The notes below the pieces were generated by a model. That model did no database searches and was not told where the DNA came from. It saw only the letters and a program-made list of their open reading frames with translations. A DNA stretch of 64,000 bases, taken from the NCBI RefSeq assembly GCF_036625195.1, contig NZ_JAZKUG010000001.1:930001-994000 (forward strand). The letters are read 5' to 3'. Below are positions 46,443-54,866 of the stretch, one piece after another. The DNA is from Accumulibacter sp. Its GTDB lineage: Bacteria; Pseudomonadota; Gammaproteobacteria; Burkholderiales; Rhodocyclaceae. Numbering within the stretch: position 1 is the first letter of the stretch; each line of letters begins with the position of its first letter. The position numbers were made by a program, and so were the translations under genes.

Positions 46443-46637
46443 GAATGGTTCATCCGGTTCTCGCCATCGTTGTCAGCACTTGGCGCGCCGCGCCGGCTAT
46501 ACCGCCGCGCCGACACAGGGCGCATGGTAGCCGATTTCACCGCTGCGATGTCTGCCCCCTGCCGCCCTTGGCTGCACACGCCACACCGGCGGGGCGCCCA
46601 GCCCGGCCGCAGGAGACGCGCGCCGGGACATCCCGGT

Positions 46638-47081
46638 TCAGGGGTTGACGCTGCTGACGGGTGCCGCCAGCGCCCGGCGCAGGCCGCGCATCAGGATGCC
46701 GACGACGGGAAGCTTCAGGTAGAGCTCCTCGGCCGCGTCCCAGTAGTCGCGGTGGTAGCTGACCTTGCCGGCGGCGTCGAATCTCAGGTGCGAAGCGCCG
46801 CGAATGAGCTGCGTTCTGCCGCCACCCCAGCGCGCCGCCCGGAAAGTGAAGGTCCAGATCAGCACGGCGCCGCGGTCATCGACCACCTTTTCGCTGACGA
46901 CGAAGCGTGGCTCGGCGACCTGCTCGAACATGTGGGCGAAGATGCGCTGGATCGCGGCGACGCCGCGCACCTCGTTGAACGGATCCTTGAAGCAGGCATC
47001 GGCGCTGTAGAACTCAGGGAAGCGGGCGACGCTCTCCGACGACAGCCCGTGGAAGAACGCGATCAGCTCATCCAGGTTCAT
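46638..47081 (-). CDS. NTF2/SnoaL-like protein, last gene of the LitR-divergent operon
   Basis: The 147-residue protein has the cone-shaped NTF2/SnoaL pattern: FFHGLSSESVARFPEFYSAD near the start, then FKDPFNEVRGVAAIQRIFAH, HLRFDAAGKVSYHRDYWDAA and a hydrophobic C-terminal helix. Such folds serve as small cyclases, isomerases or ligand carriers. It starts one base after the SDR stop, closing a run of ten tightly linked genes. Its substrate is probably a modified lipid from the same operon (inference). Confidence 0.78.
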   Translation of the reverse strand: MNLDELIAFFHGLSSESVARFPEFYSADACFKDPFNEVRGVAAIQRIFAHMFEQVAEPRFVVSEKVVDDRGAVLIWTFTFRAARWGGGRTQLIRGASHLRFDAAGKVSYHRDYWDAAEELYLKLPVVGILMRGLRRALAAPVSSVNP

Positions 47082-47082
47082 C

Positions 47083-47838
47083 TCAACTTCCGGTCAGGCG
47101 ACGGACGAGGGGAAAATACAGCCCGTAGGGCAGCAGCGCGAGCAACTTCATGACGCGGGTGAAACGCCGCGGGTAGTGGATCTCGAAGCGGCCCGTGCGC
47201 AAGCCTTCGAGCGTGGCCAGTGCCGCCTGCTCGGGAGTCAGCAGGGCGGGCATGGCGAAATCGTTGCGCGCGGTGAGCTGCGTCGCAACGAAGCCGGGAT
47301 TCACCAGCCAGACGCCGATCCCCTGCGGCACGAGATCGAGGTGCAGACATTCGGCGAAGTGGATCAGCGCCGCCTTGCCCGGCCCGTAGGCCAGCGCCTT
47401 GGGCAAGCCGCGGTAACCGGCGACGCTGGCGACGAAGACGATGCCGCCGCCGGCGTGCAGATCGGGCAGCACGGTCGCGGCGAGACGCATGGCGCCGTTG
47501 AAGTTGACCCTGACGATCCGCTCGGCGGCCACCAGGTCGAAGTCCGCGGCGCGCATTGGCACGTAGTCTCCAGCCAGGTAGATCACCAGGTCGACGCCGC
47601 GCCAGGCCGCCAGCAGGCTGGCACGGGCAGCCGCCAGGCTGGCGCTGTCGGTGGCGTCGCAGGGCAGCAGCAGCGCGCCGTCGATGCCGAGCGCGCGCAG
47701 CCTGTCGGCGCTGCGCGCGGAGAGGGCGACGCGCGCGCCGCGCCGCGCCAGTTCTCCCGCCAGCGCGGCGCCGATGCCGCTCGACGCGCCGACCAGCCAG
47801 GCGCGCTTGCCGGACCAGTCGGTGATCTTCGGGTTCAT
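47083..47838 (-). CDS. Short-chain dehydrogenase/reductase
   Basis: The 251-residue classical SDR has the cofactor-binding GASSGIGAALA near residue 16, the DLVIYLAG variant of the NNAG block, catalytic Ser in FVASVAGYRGLP, and the YxxxK motif YGPGKAAL. It reduces or oxidises a carbonyl/hydroxyl with NAD(P). ATG 47838 overlaps the upstream lipoprotein stop as ATGA. In this operon it would act on a fatty-acyl or lipid-derived substrate (inference). Confidence 0.87.
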   Translation of the reverse strand: MNPKITDWSGKRAWLVGASSGIGAALAGELARRGARVALSARSADRLRALGIDGALLLPCDATDSASLAAARASLLAAWRGVDLVIYLAGDYVPMRAADFDLVAAERIVRVNFNGAMRLAATVLPDLHAGGGIVFVASVAGYRGLPKALAYGPGKAALIHFAECLHLDLVPQGIGVWLVNPGFVATQLTARNDFAMPALLTPEQAALATLEGLRTGRFEIHYPRRFTRVMKLLALLPYGLYFPLVRRLTGS

Positions 47839-48356
47839 CGCTTGACGAAGGTCAGCGTGACTTCGCCGAGAGCGAAGCCCCACTTCCTCATGTAGGAGCG
47901 GTTCAGCATGACCTTGTCGTCCATCAGGAACATCCAGTCGTCGAAATCGACGTGGTACACCTTGCCGTCGACCGGCAGTGCCAACACGTAGCGCCAGCGC
48001 AGCGCATTGCCGGCCACCTCGCCGATCGCCTCGCCGACGACGTCATCGGCCGTGCCGCGGAAGCTCCCGTCCGCCTGCTTCGTCAGGGTCCACACGCGGC
48101 GCGAGGTGCTGCCGTCCGACCAGCTGAATTGCTCGTCGAGGACGCCGGTATCGCCAGTCCATCTGGCGTCGATGACGACGTGGAAGCGCTTCTCGACGTT
48201 GCCACTCCGCCCCTGGAAGATGCCCCAGGCGTCGAGGGTACCGTTCAGGTAGGTCTTGAGGTCGAGGACCGGCTGTTCGGCGCGGTACTGTTCGACTCCC
48301 GGCGAGGCGCAGGCGGTCAGGCCGAGGGTGAAGACCGCGGCGAGGAGGAGTTTCAT
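47835..48356 (-). CDS. DUF3833 lipoprotein
   Basis: The 173-residue protein has a lipoprotein signal (lipobox LTAC) and the DUF3833 pattern: LDLKTYLNGTLDAWGIFQGR near residue 30, FHVVIDARW, then DDWMFLMDDKVMLNRSYMRK near the C terminus. Function is not established, but the family co-occurs with Cfa/DUF1365/SDR clusters. It starts one base after the MFS stop. Confidence 0.85.
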   Translation of the reverse strand: MKLLLAAVFTLGLTACASPGVEQYRAEQPVLDLKTYLNGTLDAWGIFQGRSGNVEKRFHVVIDARWTGDTGVLDEQFSWSDGSTSRRVWTLTKQADGSFRGTADDVVGEAIGEVAGNALRWRYVLALPVDGKVYHVDFDDWMFLMDDKVMLNRSYMRKWGFALGEVTLTFVKR

Positions 48357-48357
48357 G

Positions 48358-49575
48358 TCAGATCTCCAGGGAATGGCGCCAGCGCCAGAGCAGCACTCCG
48401 GCCAGCGCCTTGAAAGCCAACGGCAACAGGGAATAGGCGAAGCTCAGCGAGGACAGTCCGTCGCCTCCGCCCGGCACGTAGCCGAGCAGGGCGAGGAGCG
48501 GCAGCGCCAGCCCGGCGGCCAGAGCCAGGTTGAGCTTGGCGATGAAGTTCCAGACGCCGAAGCACGCCCCGGCCTGCCCCTGACGCTCACCGAGGTCGGC
48601 GGCGATGGCGGCGGGCAGGGCCAGGTCGGCACCAAGCGCCAGTCCGGAAGCGACGCAGATCGCGGCAAACGGCCACAGGTCGCCGGCGCCGAGCAGGCTG
48701 GCGCCCGCGAAGGCGACGAGCGACAGCAACATGGCCGCGAGCCAGGCATGAACGCGTCCGCAGCGTGCCGAAAGCTTGACCCAGAGCGGCAGCGAGGCGG
48801 CGCCGGCAACGAAGTACAGTGCCAGCAGCGTGCCGCTCTCCCGCTCCAGTTGCAGCACGTCGGCGACGAAGAAGAGGAACAGCGTGGCCGGCACGGCAGC
48901 GGCGATGCCGTTGGCGATGAAAACGCCGAGCAGGCGGCGAAAGGCGCGGTCATCGAGGACCAAACGCAGGCTTGGCAGCAGCGGCTGCCGCGGCGTGTGC
49001 ACCGGCTGGCCCGCGCCGACCCGGCTGAAGGTGGTGACAGCGGCGATCAGCAGCAGCGGTGGCAGCACCCAAGAGAGGCGCCTGATGCCCTCGCCGAGCT
49101 CACTGGCCAGCAACGCCGGCAGGGCGGCGGCGAGGACGACGCCAGCCAGCCCGAAGCCTTCGCGGGCCGCGGTCAAGCGCGTGCGCTGGGCGGAAGTGGT
49201 GCCGACGTCCGCGCCCCAGGCCTGATAGGCGACCGATGCGGCCGAGAAGCCGAGGTAGGTCAGCGCCAGCGAGCAGGCCAGCCACGGCGCCGCGAGATCG
49301 ACCGGCGGGTTGAGCAGGGCGACGAAACCAGCGGCGAAGGGCACGAGGGCCAGCGCCACCATGGTCGGGCGCGGCACGCGATCGGCCAGCCAGCCCAACC
49401 ACGGGTCGATGCCGGCATCGAGCAGTCGGGTGCCGAGCAGGATGGCGCCGAGCAGCGCGAGTTCCAGCCCGGCGAAGTCGGCATAGAAGCGCGGCACATG
49501 GACGTAGATCGGCAGCGCCGCGAAGGCCAGCGGCAGACCGAGCACGCCGTAGGCGAGGGAGTGGCCGGCGGTCAT
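48358..49575 (-). CDS. MFS carrier (GPH/MelB-like)
   Basis: The 405-residue, twelve-helix protein is of the MFS type. The family sequence GLPLAFAALPIYVHVPRFYA opens it, with a loop 2-3 motif DPWLGWLADRVPRP near residue 60 like the D.xxG..sDR.rs of the glycoside-pentoside-hexuronide group. It is more likely a lipid or small-metabolite mover here than a sugar symporter, because members of this branch sit in Cfa/DUF1365 operons. It follows the chalcone-isomerase-like gene by four bases. Confidence 0.82.
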   Translation of the reverse strand: MTAGHSLAYGVLGLPLAFAALPIYVHVPRFYADFAGLELALLGAILLGTRLLDAGIDPWLGWLADRVPRPTMVALALVPFAAGFVALLNPPVDLAAPWLACSLALTYLGFSAASVAYQAWGADVGTTSAQRTRLTAAREGFGLAGVVLAAALPALLASELGEGIRRLSWVLPPLLLIAAVTTFSRVGAGQPVHTPRQPLLPSLRLVLDDRAFRRLLGVFIANGIAAAVPATLFLFFVADVLQLERESGTLLALYFVAGAASLPLWVKLSARCGRVHAWLAAMLLSLVAFAGASLLGAGDLWPFAAICVASGLALGADLALPAAIAADLGERQGQAGACFGVWNFIAKLNLALAAGLALPLLALLGYVPGGGDGLSSLSFAYSLLPLAFKALAGVLLWRWRHSLEI

Positions 49576-49579
49576 CGGC

Positions 49580-50116
49580 TCAAGACTCCTGGCGCTCGAG
49601 CAGCGCGGCGCGCAGTTCGGGCGCACTGGTTCTGGCGTCGAGCCAGATGGCGAAGAAAGCGCGGGCGAAGTCCGGGTCGTCGATCGTCCCGATGCTGCGC
49701 TCGTTGAAGTGGAACTGGGCCGCATGGGGCAGGTGCACGCCGACGATCCGATCGCCAGCACGGACATCCGGAAAGATCTGCAGCAGCCGTTCGCCCCAGG
49801 CTTTGAGACGCGGCTCGTCTGCCGCGCCGAGATGGCGCATCTCCTGCACGCTGGCATCGGCGATGTCGCGCCCGCTGATCTTCCGCTTGTAGGTCAGCGC
49901 GAGCGCCAGCGGCGGGCGCAGCGGATCGTCGCCACCGGCCCACAGCGTCGCCTCATAGATCAGGAAACCGAAGCGGCGGAATTCCCCGCTGCCCCAGCGC
50001 CGGAAACCGGCGGTGGGCGTCTTCGGAGCAGTCATCGCGAAGCCCGCCAGCGGCCACAGGGCGAGGGCCAGCAACAGGCGGCGCCTAGCGATGAGCGAGT
50101 TCGAACTGGACGACAT
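49580..50116 (-). CDS. Chalcone-isomerase-like exported protein
   Basis: The 178-residue protein has an N-terminal signal (LLLALALWPLAGFA) and the chalcone-isomerase-like fold: GFRRWGSGEFRRFGFLIYEA, then LALTYKRKISGRDIADASVQ and HFNERSIGTIDDPDFARAFF. Bacterial members do not make flavonoids; they bind fatty acids or similar hydrophobic ligands (known of the fold family). The start at 50116 overlaps the end of cfa by 32 bases. No better start keeps the signal peptide. Confidence 0.8.
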   Translation of the reverse strand: MSSSSNSLIARRRLLLALALWPLAGFAMTAPKTPTAGFRRWGSGEFRRFGFLIYEATLWAGGDDPLRPPLALALTYKRKISGRDIADASVQEMRHLGAADEPRLKAWGERLLQIFPDVRAGDRIVGVHLPHAAQFHFNERSIGTIDDPDFARAFFAIWLDARTSAPELRAALLERQES

Positions 50117-51269
50117 CGATATTCCCGGCAAGGAAGCCTGCCTCGCAATAGCTGAGATAGAGGCGCCAGAGGCGGCGGAAGTGCTCATCGAAACCGAGCG
50201 CGGCGACCTGCGGCCAGTTGGCGTCGAAGGCGCGGCGCCACTCGCCCAGCGTCCGCGCGTAATCGGCGCCGAATGCGTATTCGCCGCGCACCGCCAGCCC
50301 CTGTCTGGCCGCCGCGGCACGGAAGGCCGGGCGCGACGGCAGCATGCCGCCCGGGAAGACATACTGCTGGATGAAGTCCGTTCCCTTGCGGTAGTCTGCG
50401 AACAGGTCGTCGCGGATGGTGATGCTCTGGATCACCGCCCGGCCGCCAGGCTTCAGCGCCCGCGCGACGGAGCGGAAGTAGGTCGGCCACCAGCGCTCGC
50501 CGACCGCCTCGAACATTTCGATCGAGACGATGTGGTCGAACTGCTCCCGGGTGTCGCGGTAGTCCTGCAGCCGGAGATCGGCTTGCGGCACCCGCTGCCG
50601 CGCCCATTCGAGCTGCGCCGGCGACAGCGTCAGGCCGGTGACCTGCAGACCTGCCGCGACCGCGAGCTCGGCGAAGCCGCCCCAGCCGCAGCCGATTTCC
50701 AGGACGCTCTGCCTGGGACCGGCCTGCAGGCGGCGCAGGATGCGGCGGTACTTGTTCCGCTGTGCGCATTCCAGGTCAGCGCCGTCGTCGGCGCCGAAGA
50801 TGGCTGCGGAGTAGCTCATGCTGCGGTCGAGCCACAGCCGGTAGAAGTCGTTGCCGAGATCGTAGTGGGCCATGATGTTGCGCTTGCTGCCGGCCCGGCT
50901 GTTGCCATTCAGCCAGTGGCGCACACGTGCCGCGAGCAGGTTGCGCCACGAACCGTAGACCGCCTTCCGCAGTGCGTCGCGATTCCGCGCCAGCAAGGCC
51001 AGCAGTCCGGCGAGATCGGGCGAATCCCAGTGCCCGTCGAGGTAGGCCTCGGCCAGGCCGATGTCGCCACGCGCCAGAACCTGCCCGAACACCGCTTCAT
51101 CGTGCACCTGCAGGGTGACGCCATGCTCGCCTGCCCCGAACAGGCGGCACGAACCGTCGGGCAGGCGAACTTCGAGGATGCCGCCGGCAATCCGCTCGAG
51201 GAGAGCGAGTACGCGGCAGGTGGCTGGTGTCGGGCCAACGCCGCCGCGCAGGGTCATCGTCTCGTTCAT
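50085..51269 (-). CDS. cfa: Cyclopropane-fatty-acyl-phospholipid synthase
   Basis: The 394-residue SAM-dependent enzyme has the Cfa signatures: AHYDLGNDFYRLWLDRSMSY near residue 145, the SAM-binding VLEIGCGWGGFAELAV near 195, VTGLTLSPAQLEWA near 215, and SIEMFEAVGERWWPTYF near 255. FIQQYVFPGG lies near 308. It methylates double bonds of membrane fatty acids to make cyclopropane or related methylated chains. ATG 51269 overlaps the DUF1365 stop. Confidence 0.9.
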   Translation of the reverse strand: MNETMTLRGGVGPTPATCRVLALLERIAGGILEVRLPDGSCRLFGAGEHGVTLQVHDEAVFGQVLARGDIGLAEAYLDGHWDSPDLAGLLALLARNRDALRKAVYGSWRNLLAARVRHWLNGNSRAGSKRNIMAHYDLGNDFYRLWLDRSMSYSAAIFGADDGADLECAQRNKYRRILRRLQAGPRQSVLEIGCGWGGFAELAVAAGLQVTGLTLSPAQLEWARQRVPQADLRLQDYRDTREQFDHIVSIEMFEAVGERWWPTYFRSVARALKPGGRAVIQSITIRDDLFADYRKGTDFIQQYVFPGGMLPSRPAFRAAAARQGLAVRGEYAFGADYARTLGEWRRAFDANWPQVAALGFDEHFRRLWRLYLSYCEAGFLAGNIDVVQFELAHR

Positions 51270-52039
51270 TTGCTTGATTCCTGAAGGGGTTGCTGTTGAT
51301 GGGAAGAACGCGCACCGACGAAAGGCACGCCCTTGATCCACAGCCGGAGCGCCTGCCAATGGATGCGGAAGACGACCCCGGCAGTCAGCAGCGGCATGCG
51401 CAGCAGGGCGCCGAGCAGGGCGCGGCTAGACCACGTCTTCGCTCTGCCCGAGATCGAGGTGAGCAACAACGAGCCGGCCGTGTCGTCGTAGTCGATGCGG
51501 ACCAGCGGACGCGCACGTTCGACCAGGAAGCGGAAGCGGTAGCCGCCCTCCACTTCGCAGAACGGCGAGACGTGGAAGGTCTTCCTCGCCATGACCGTCT
51601 GCGCCGCGCTCAGTGGCGCACCGTCGGCGTTGTGCAGCAGATAGGAGTGGCGACCGCCGAAGGTATTGCTGACTTCGGCGAGGACGGCGATCAGCTCGCC
51701 GCCGCGGTTGCGGCAGAACCAGAAACTGACCGGATTGAAGACGAAGCCGAACACCCGCGGGAAGCACTGCAGGATGACCTCGCCATCATCGGGCAGGCCG
51801 TGAGCGCGCAACTGCGAGCGGATCCACGGCAGCAGCGGCGAACCATCGCGCGGCCCGTGGTCTCTCTGGTGGAAACTGAGCAGATTGAAGCGATCGACCG
51901 AGAAAAGCGGGCCGCTTGCCGCCGCCAGATCGGCTACCGGCAACTGGACGAAGAAGACCGGATAGGTGAAGGCATTGACCACCGGGCGCAGACGCCGGTG
52001 CATCACCTGGCCGATCAGAAGACGCGGACGGGCGGTCAT
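51266..52039 (-). CDS. DUF1365 protein
   Basis: The 257-residue protein carries the DUF1365 landmarks: GQVMHRRLRPVVNAFTYPVF at the N terminus, LQCFPRVFGFVFNPVSFWFC near residue 95, EVSNTFGGRHSYLL near 118, and MARKTFHVSPFCEVEGGYRF near 145. Function is unknown, but it is a near-constant partner of the FAD oxidoreductase and Cfa in this operon type. The start lies eight bases after the FAD gene stop; it overlaps cfa by four. Confidence 0.9.
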   Translation of the reverse strand: MTARPRLLIGQVMHRRLRPVVNAFTYPVFFVQLPVADLAAASGPLFSVDRFNLLSFHQRDHGPRDGSPLLPWIRSQLRAHGLPDDGEVILQCFPRVFGFVFNPVSFWFCRNRGGELIAVLAEVSNTFGGRHSYLLHNADGAPLSAAQTVMARKTFHVSPFCEVEGGYRFRFLVERARPLVRIDYDDTAGSLLLTSISGRAKTWSSRALLGALLRMPLLTAGVVFRIHWQALRLWIKGVPFVGARSSHQQQPLQESSK

Positions 52040-52046
52040 CGCGGCC

Positions 52047-53357
52047 TCAGGCGCTCGCCAGTTCGCGGCAGCGCAGCGCGGCCTCGCCCTGCCACGGGGC
52101 GTCGATGCCCATGGCGTTGGCAACGCGCAGGGCCGACTTGAGGCCGTCTTCGTGGAATCCGTAGCTGCCCCAGGCGCCGGCCAGCCAGATGCCGCCCGCA
52201 CCCTGCACCTCGTCGAGACGCTGCTGCGCGGCGATGGCCGGGCCGTCGAAGACCGGGTGGGCGTAGTCGAATTCGGCGATGACCCGCTCCGGGTCGGGCG
52301 CGCGTGCCGGATTGAGGGTGACGACGACCGGCGTCGCGAAAGGCAGCGGCTGCAGACGGTTGATCAGGTAGGAAACCGCCACCGGCTGCTCGCCGGGCGT
52401 GCCGCTGCCGGCGGTGTAGTTCCACGCCGACCACAGTTTCTCGTCACGCGGCAGCAGGGCGCGATCGGTGTGCAGGACGGCGCGGTTGGGCTGGTAGCGG
52501 ATCGCCGCCAGCACTTCGCGCTGCGCCTCGCTGGCGGTGCCGCCGAGAATGGCGAGCGCCTGGTCGCTGTGGCAGGCCATCACCACCTGGTCGAAGTGCT
52601 CGCCGCCGCCGGCGTGGGCCAGGCGCAGTCGGTCACCATCGCGGGTCACCGTGGCCACCGGACAGGCGAGTCGGATGTCGTCGAGTTGCGCGGCAATCTT
52701 GCGCACGTACTCGCGGCCGCCGCCCTTGACCGTGCGCCACAGCGGGCGGTCGAAGACCTGCAGCAGGCCGTGGTTGCGGCAGAAGCGGACGAAGGTGGCG
52801 AGCGGCGTATCGAGCATCTGCCCGGTCGGGCACGACCAGATTGCTGCGGCCATCGGCAACAGGTACCATTCGGCGAACGCCGCGGAGTAGCGACCGGCGC
52901 CCAGGAAATCCCGCAGGCTGCGCTGCCTGTCGGGGTAGGCGAGCAACCAGGCGACGCTTTCGCGGTTGAAGCGCAGGATGTCGGACAGCATGGCCCAGAA
53001 CTGCGGGCGCAGCAGATTGCGCTTCTGTCCGAAGAGGGTGGCGAGGTTGCTGCCCGACCATTCGATGTCGGGGTTCTCCAGGCTGACGGCGAAGGACATC
53101 TCGGTTTCGACGCTGTCGACACCGAGCAGGGCGAAGAGCGCGATCAGGTTCGGATAGGTCCTGTCATTGAAGACCAGGAAGCCGGTATCGACCGGGTGCG
53201 TCCTGCCTTCGAGCGTGACGTCGACGGTGTTGGTGTGACCACCGAGATGGCTGCCGGCCTCGAACAGCGTCACGTCGTGCCGGCGGCCCAGCAGCCAGGC
53301 GGCTGCGAGCCCCGAGATGCCGGCGCCGACCACGGCGATGCGTTGCTTGTCCCGCAT
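52047..53357 (-). CDS. FAD/NAD(P)-dependent amine-oxidase-like oxidoreductase
   Basis: The 436-residue flavoprotein has the dinucleotide-binding VVGAGISGLAAAWLLGRR near residue 8, GGHTNTVDV near 40, and the C-terminal FAD block GIWLAGAWGSYGFHEDGLKS near 400. It belongs to the group encoded with DUF1365 and Cfa homologues, related in fold to protoporphyrinogen and phytoene oxidases, and probably oxidises or desaturates lipid chains (inference). GGGAG five bases before ATG 53357 fixes the start. Confidence 0.88.
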   Translation of the reverse strand: MRDKQRIAVVGAGISGLAAAWLLGRRHDVTLFEAGSHLGGHTNTVDVTLEGRTHPVDTGFLVFNDRTYPNLIALFALLGVDSVETEMSFAVSLENPDIEWSGSNLATLFGQKRNLLRPQFWAMLSDILRFNRESVAWLLAYPDRQRSLRDFLGAGRYSAAFAEWYLLPMAAAIWSCPTGQMLDTPLATFVRFCRNHGLLQVFDRPLWRTVKGGGREYVRKIAAQLDDIRLACPVATVTRDGDRLRLAHAGGGEHFDQVVMACHSDQALAILGGTASEAQREVLAAIRYQPNRAVLHTDRALLPRDEKLWSAWNYTAGSGTPGEQPVAVSYLINRLQPLPFATPVVVTLNPARAPDPERVIAEFDYAHPVFDGPAIAAQQRLDEVQGAGGIWLAGAWGSYGFHEDGLKSALRVANAMGIDAPWQGEAALRCRELASA

Positions 53358-53366
53358 GATCACTCC

Positions 53367-54167
53367 CTATGCGTTGCTGCCGAAGAGTTCGGCGTAAGCC
53401 GAGTGGTTGTGGATCGACTCGAAGTTCTCCGAAGCGACCTTCCATTCGGCGATGCGTGGCTCGTCCATCAGGCGCAGCGCGATGTCGCGCACCAGGTCCT
53501 CGACGAACTTCGGGTTGTCGTAGGCGCGCTCGGTCACCCACTTCTCGTCGGGGCGCTTGAGCAGGCCGAAGACTTCACACGATGCCTCCTCCTCGGCCAC
53601 GCGGACGAGTTCCTCGATGGTCATCGGCGAGCGCAGTTTCGCTTCCAGCGTCAGGTGCGAGCGCTGGTTGTGCGCGCCGTAGTCGGAGATCTTCTTCGAG
53701 CAGGGGCAGAGACTGGTGACCGCTGCCGTCACGCGCAGCGTCAGCGTGGCTGGCTGCCCTTGCGGCCGGTCGATGAGCAGCGTCGCGTCGTAGTCGAGCA
53801 GGCTTTCGACGCCCGACACCGGCGCCGTCTTGCGGATGAAGTAGGGGAAACTCATCTCGATGCGCCCGCTCGTCGCGTCGAGGCGCAACAGCATCTCCGC
53901 GAGCAACGCGAACAGGCCATCCTGTGTCAGAGCCCCGCTGCGACCTTCGAGGAGTTCGACGAAGCGCGACATGTGGGTACCCTTGACTTCGGGCGGCAAG
54001 CCGACGGTCATCGTCAGGCTGGCCACGGTATTCATGATCTCGCCACTGGCGGTCCGGACCTGCAACGGGTAGCGCAGCCCCTTGACGCCAACGTTCTGGA
54101 TCGCCAGTCGGCGGCCATCGGCGGCCGACTGGACGTCGGGCAGGAAGAATTTTTCTGGTGCATTCAT
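53367..54167 (-). CDS. folE2: GTP cyclohydrolase IB (FolE2)
   Basis: The 266-residue protein matches FolE2: FFLPDVQSAADGRRLAIQNV at the N terminus, TVGLPPEVKGTHMSRFVELL near residue 58, the active-site Cys region TSLCPCSKKISDYGAHNQRS near 148, and the closing SENFESIHNHSAYAEL. It makes dihydroneopterin triphosphate, the first pterin/folate intermediate. Location inside the LitR-linked operon suggests pterin supply for light or oxidative-stress physiology, such as a photolyase cofactor (inference). Confidence 0.93.
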   Translation of the reverse strand: MNAPEKFFLPDVQSAADGRRLAIQNVGVKGLRYPLQVRTASGEIMNTVASLTMTVGLPPEVKGTHMSRFVELLEGRSGALTQDGLFALLAEMLLRLDATSGRIEMSFPYFIRKTAPVSGVESLLDYDATLLIDRPQGQPATLTLRVTAAVTSLCPCSKKISDYGAHNQRSHLTLEAKLRSPMTIEELVRVAEEEASCEVFGLLKRPDEKWVTERAYDNPKFVEDLVRDIALRLMDEPRIAEWKVASENFESIHNHSAYAELFGSNA

Positions 54168-54201
54168 GACGATGACTCCGTGTGGGTTGGGGGCGGTCGA
54201 G

Positions 54202-54759
54202 CTACTTGAGGAACTCGTCGATCTTCTGCAGCAGGTCGCGGTCGTCCGGCCTGGTCGAACTGGTGTAGGCGACGACCCGCGAGGCATCGCGATTGATCAG
54301 GTATTTGTGGAAATTCCAGCGCGGCTTGCTGCCGGTGACTTCTGCCAGATTCCGGAAGAAGGGATTGGCGTTGCTGCCACTGACCGTCGTCTTGGCGACC
54401 ATCGGAAACTCGACCCCGTAGGTCAGGCGGCAGAAGTCGGCGATCTCCTTGTTGCTGCCGGGCTCCTGCTCGCCGAAGTCGTTGGACGGGAAGCCGAGGA
54501 CCACGAGCCCCTTGTCCTTCAGCCGCGCATGAAGCTTCTCCAGCCCGTCGTACTGCGAGGTGTACCCGCAGAAGCTCGCCGTATTGACCACCAGGATGAC
54601 CTTGCCGGCGTACTGGCAAAGCGACATCGGCTTGCCATCCTGCAAAGCGGAAAAGCTGTGGTTGAGCAAGGGCGGGCAAGCCCTGGCGGAAGACGACGCA
54701 ACGATCCCCAGCGTGAGCAGTGCGCCGACCAGCGTGGAGCGTTTCCAGTCAGTGACCAT
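54202..54759 (-). CDS. Glutathione-peroxidase-like protein with signal peptide
   Basis: The 185-residue protein has the GPx catalytic Cys in VNTASFCGYTSQYDGLEKLH, the Gln loop in GFPSNDFGEQEPGSNKEI, and the Trp/Asn block KPRWNFHKYLINRDA. An N-terminal hydrophobic stretch (LVGALLTLGIVASSSARA) indicates export to the periplasm. It reduces hydroperoxides, probably lipid ones. AAAGG six bases before ATG 54759 fixes the start. As first gene of the ten-gene operon it sits directly opposite the photoreceptor regulator. Confidence 0.9.
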   Translation of the reverse strand: MVTDWKRSTLVGALLTLGIVASSSARACPPLLNHSFSALQDGKPMSLCQYAGKVILVVNTASFCGYTSQYDGLEKLHARLKDKGLVVLGFPSNDFGEQEPGSNKEIADFCRLTYGVEFPMVAKTTVSGSNANPFFRNLAEVTGSKPRWNFHKYLINRDASRVVAYTSSTRPDDRDLLQKIDEFLK

Positions 54760-54777
54760 GTTCAACCTTTCGCGTAT

Positions 54778-54864
54778 TTGTCCTGGACATTTAGGCCGTT
54801 TGTCTGTAATGTACGCGTCGAAATTGGAGATGTCAACAGAGTGTCTAACTTTTGTTCAGGACAA
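54778..54864. promoter_or_regulatory. Divergent promoter/operator region of the LitR/CarH locus
   Basis: For the minus-strand operon, TTGACA (54831-54836) and TACATT (54808-54813) are 17 bases apart, about 50 bases before the glutathione-peroxidase start. Two related odd-centred palindromes flank it: TTGTCC-T-GGACA at 54778-54789 and TTGTTC-A-GGACAA at 54852-54864. Further TGTC(T) copies lie between. MerR/LitR proteins repress by binding such repeats around the promoter. Confidence 0.55.
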
Positions 54865-54866
54865 TA

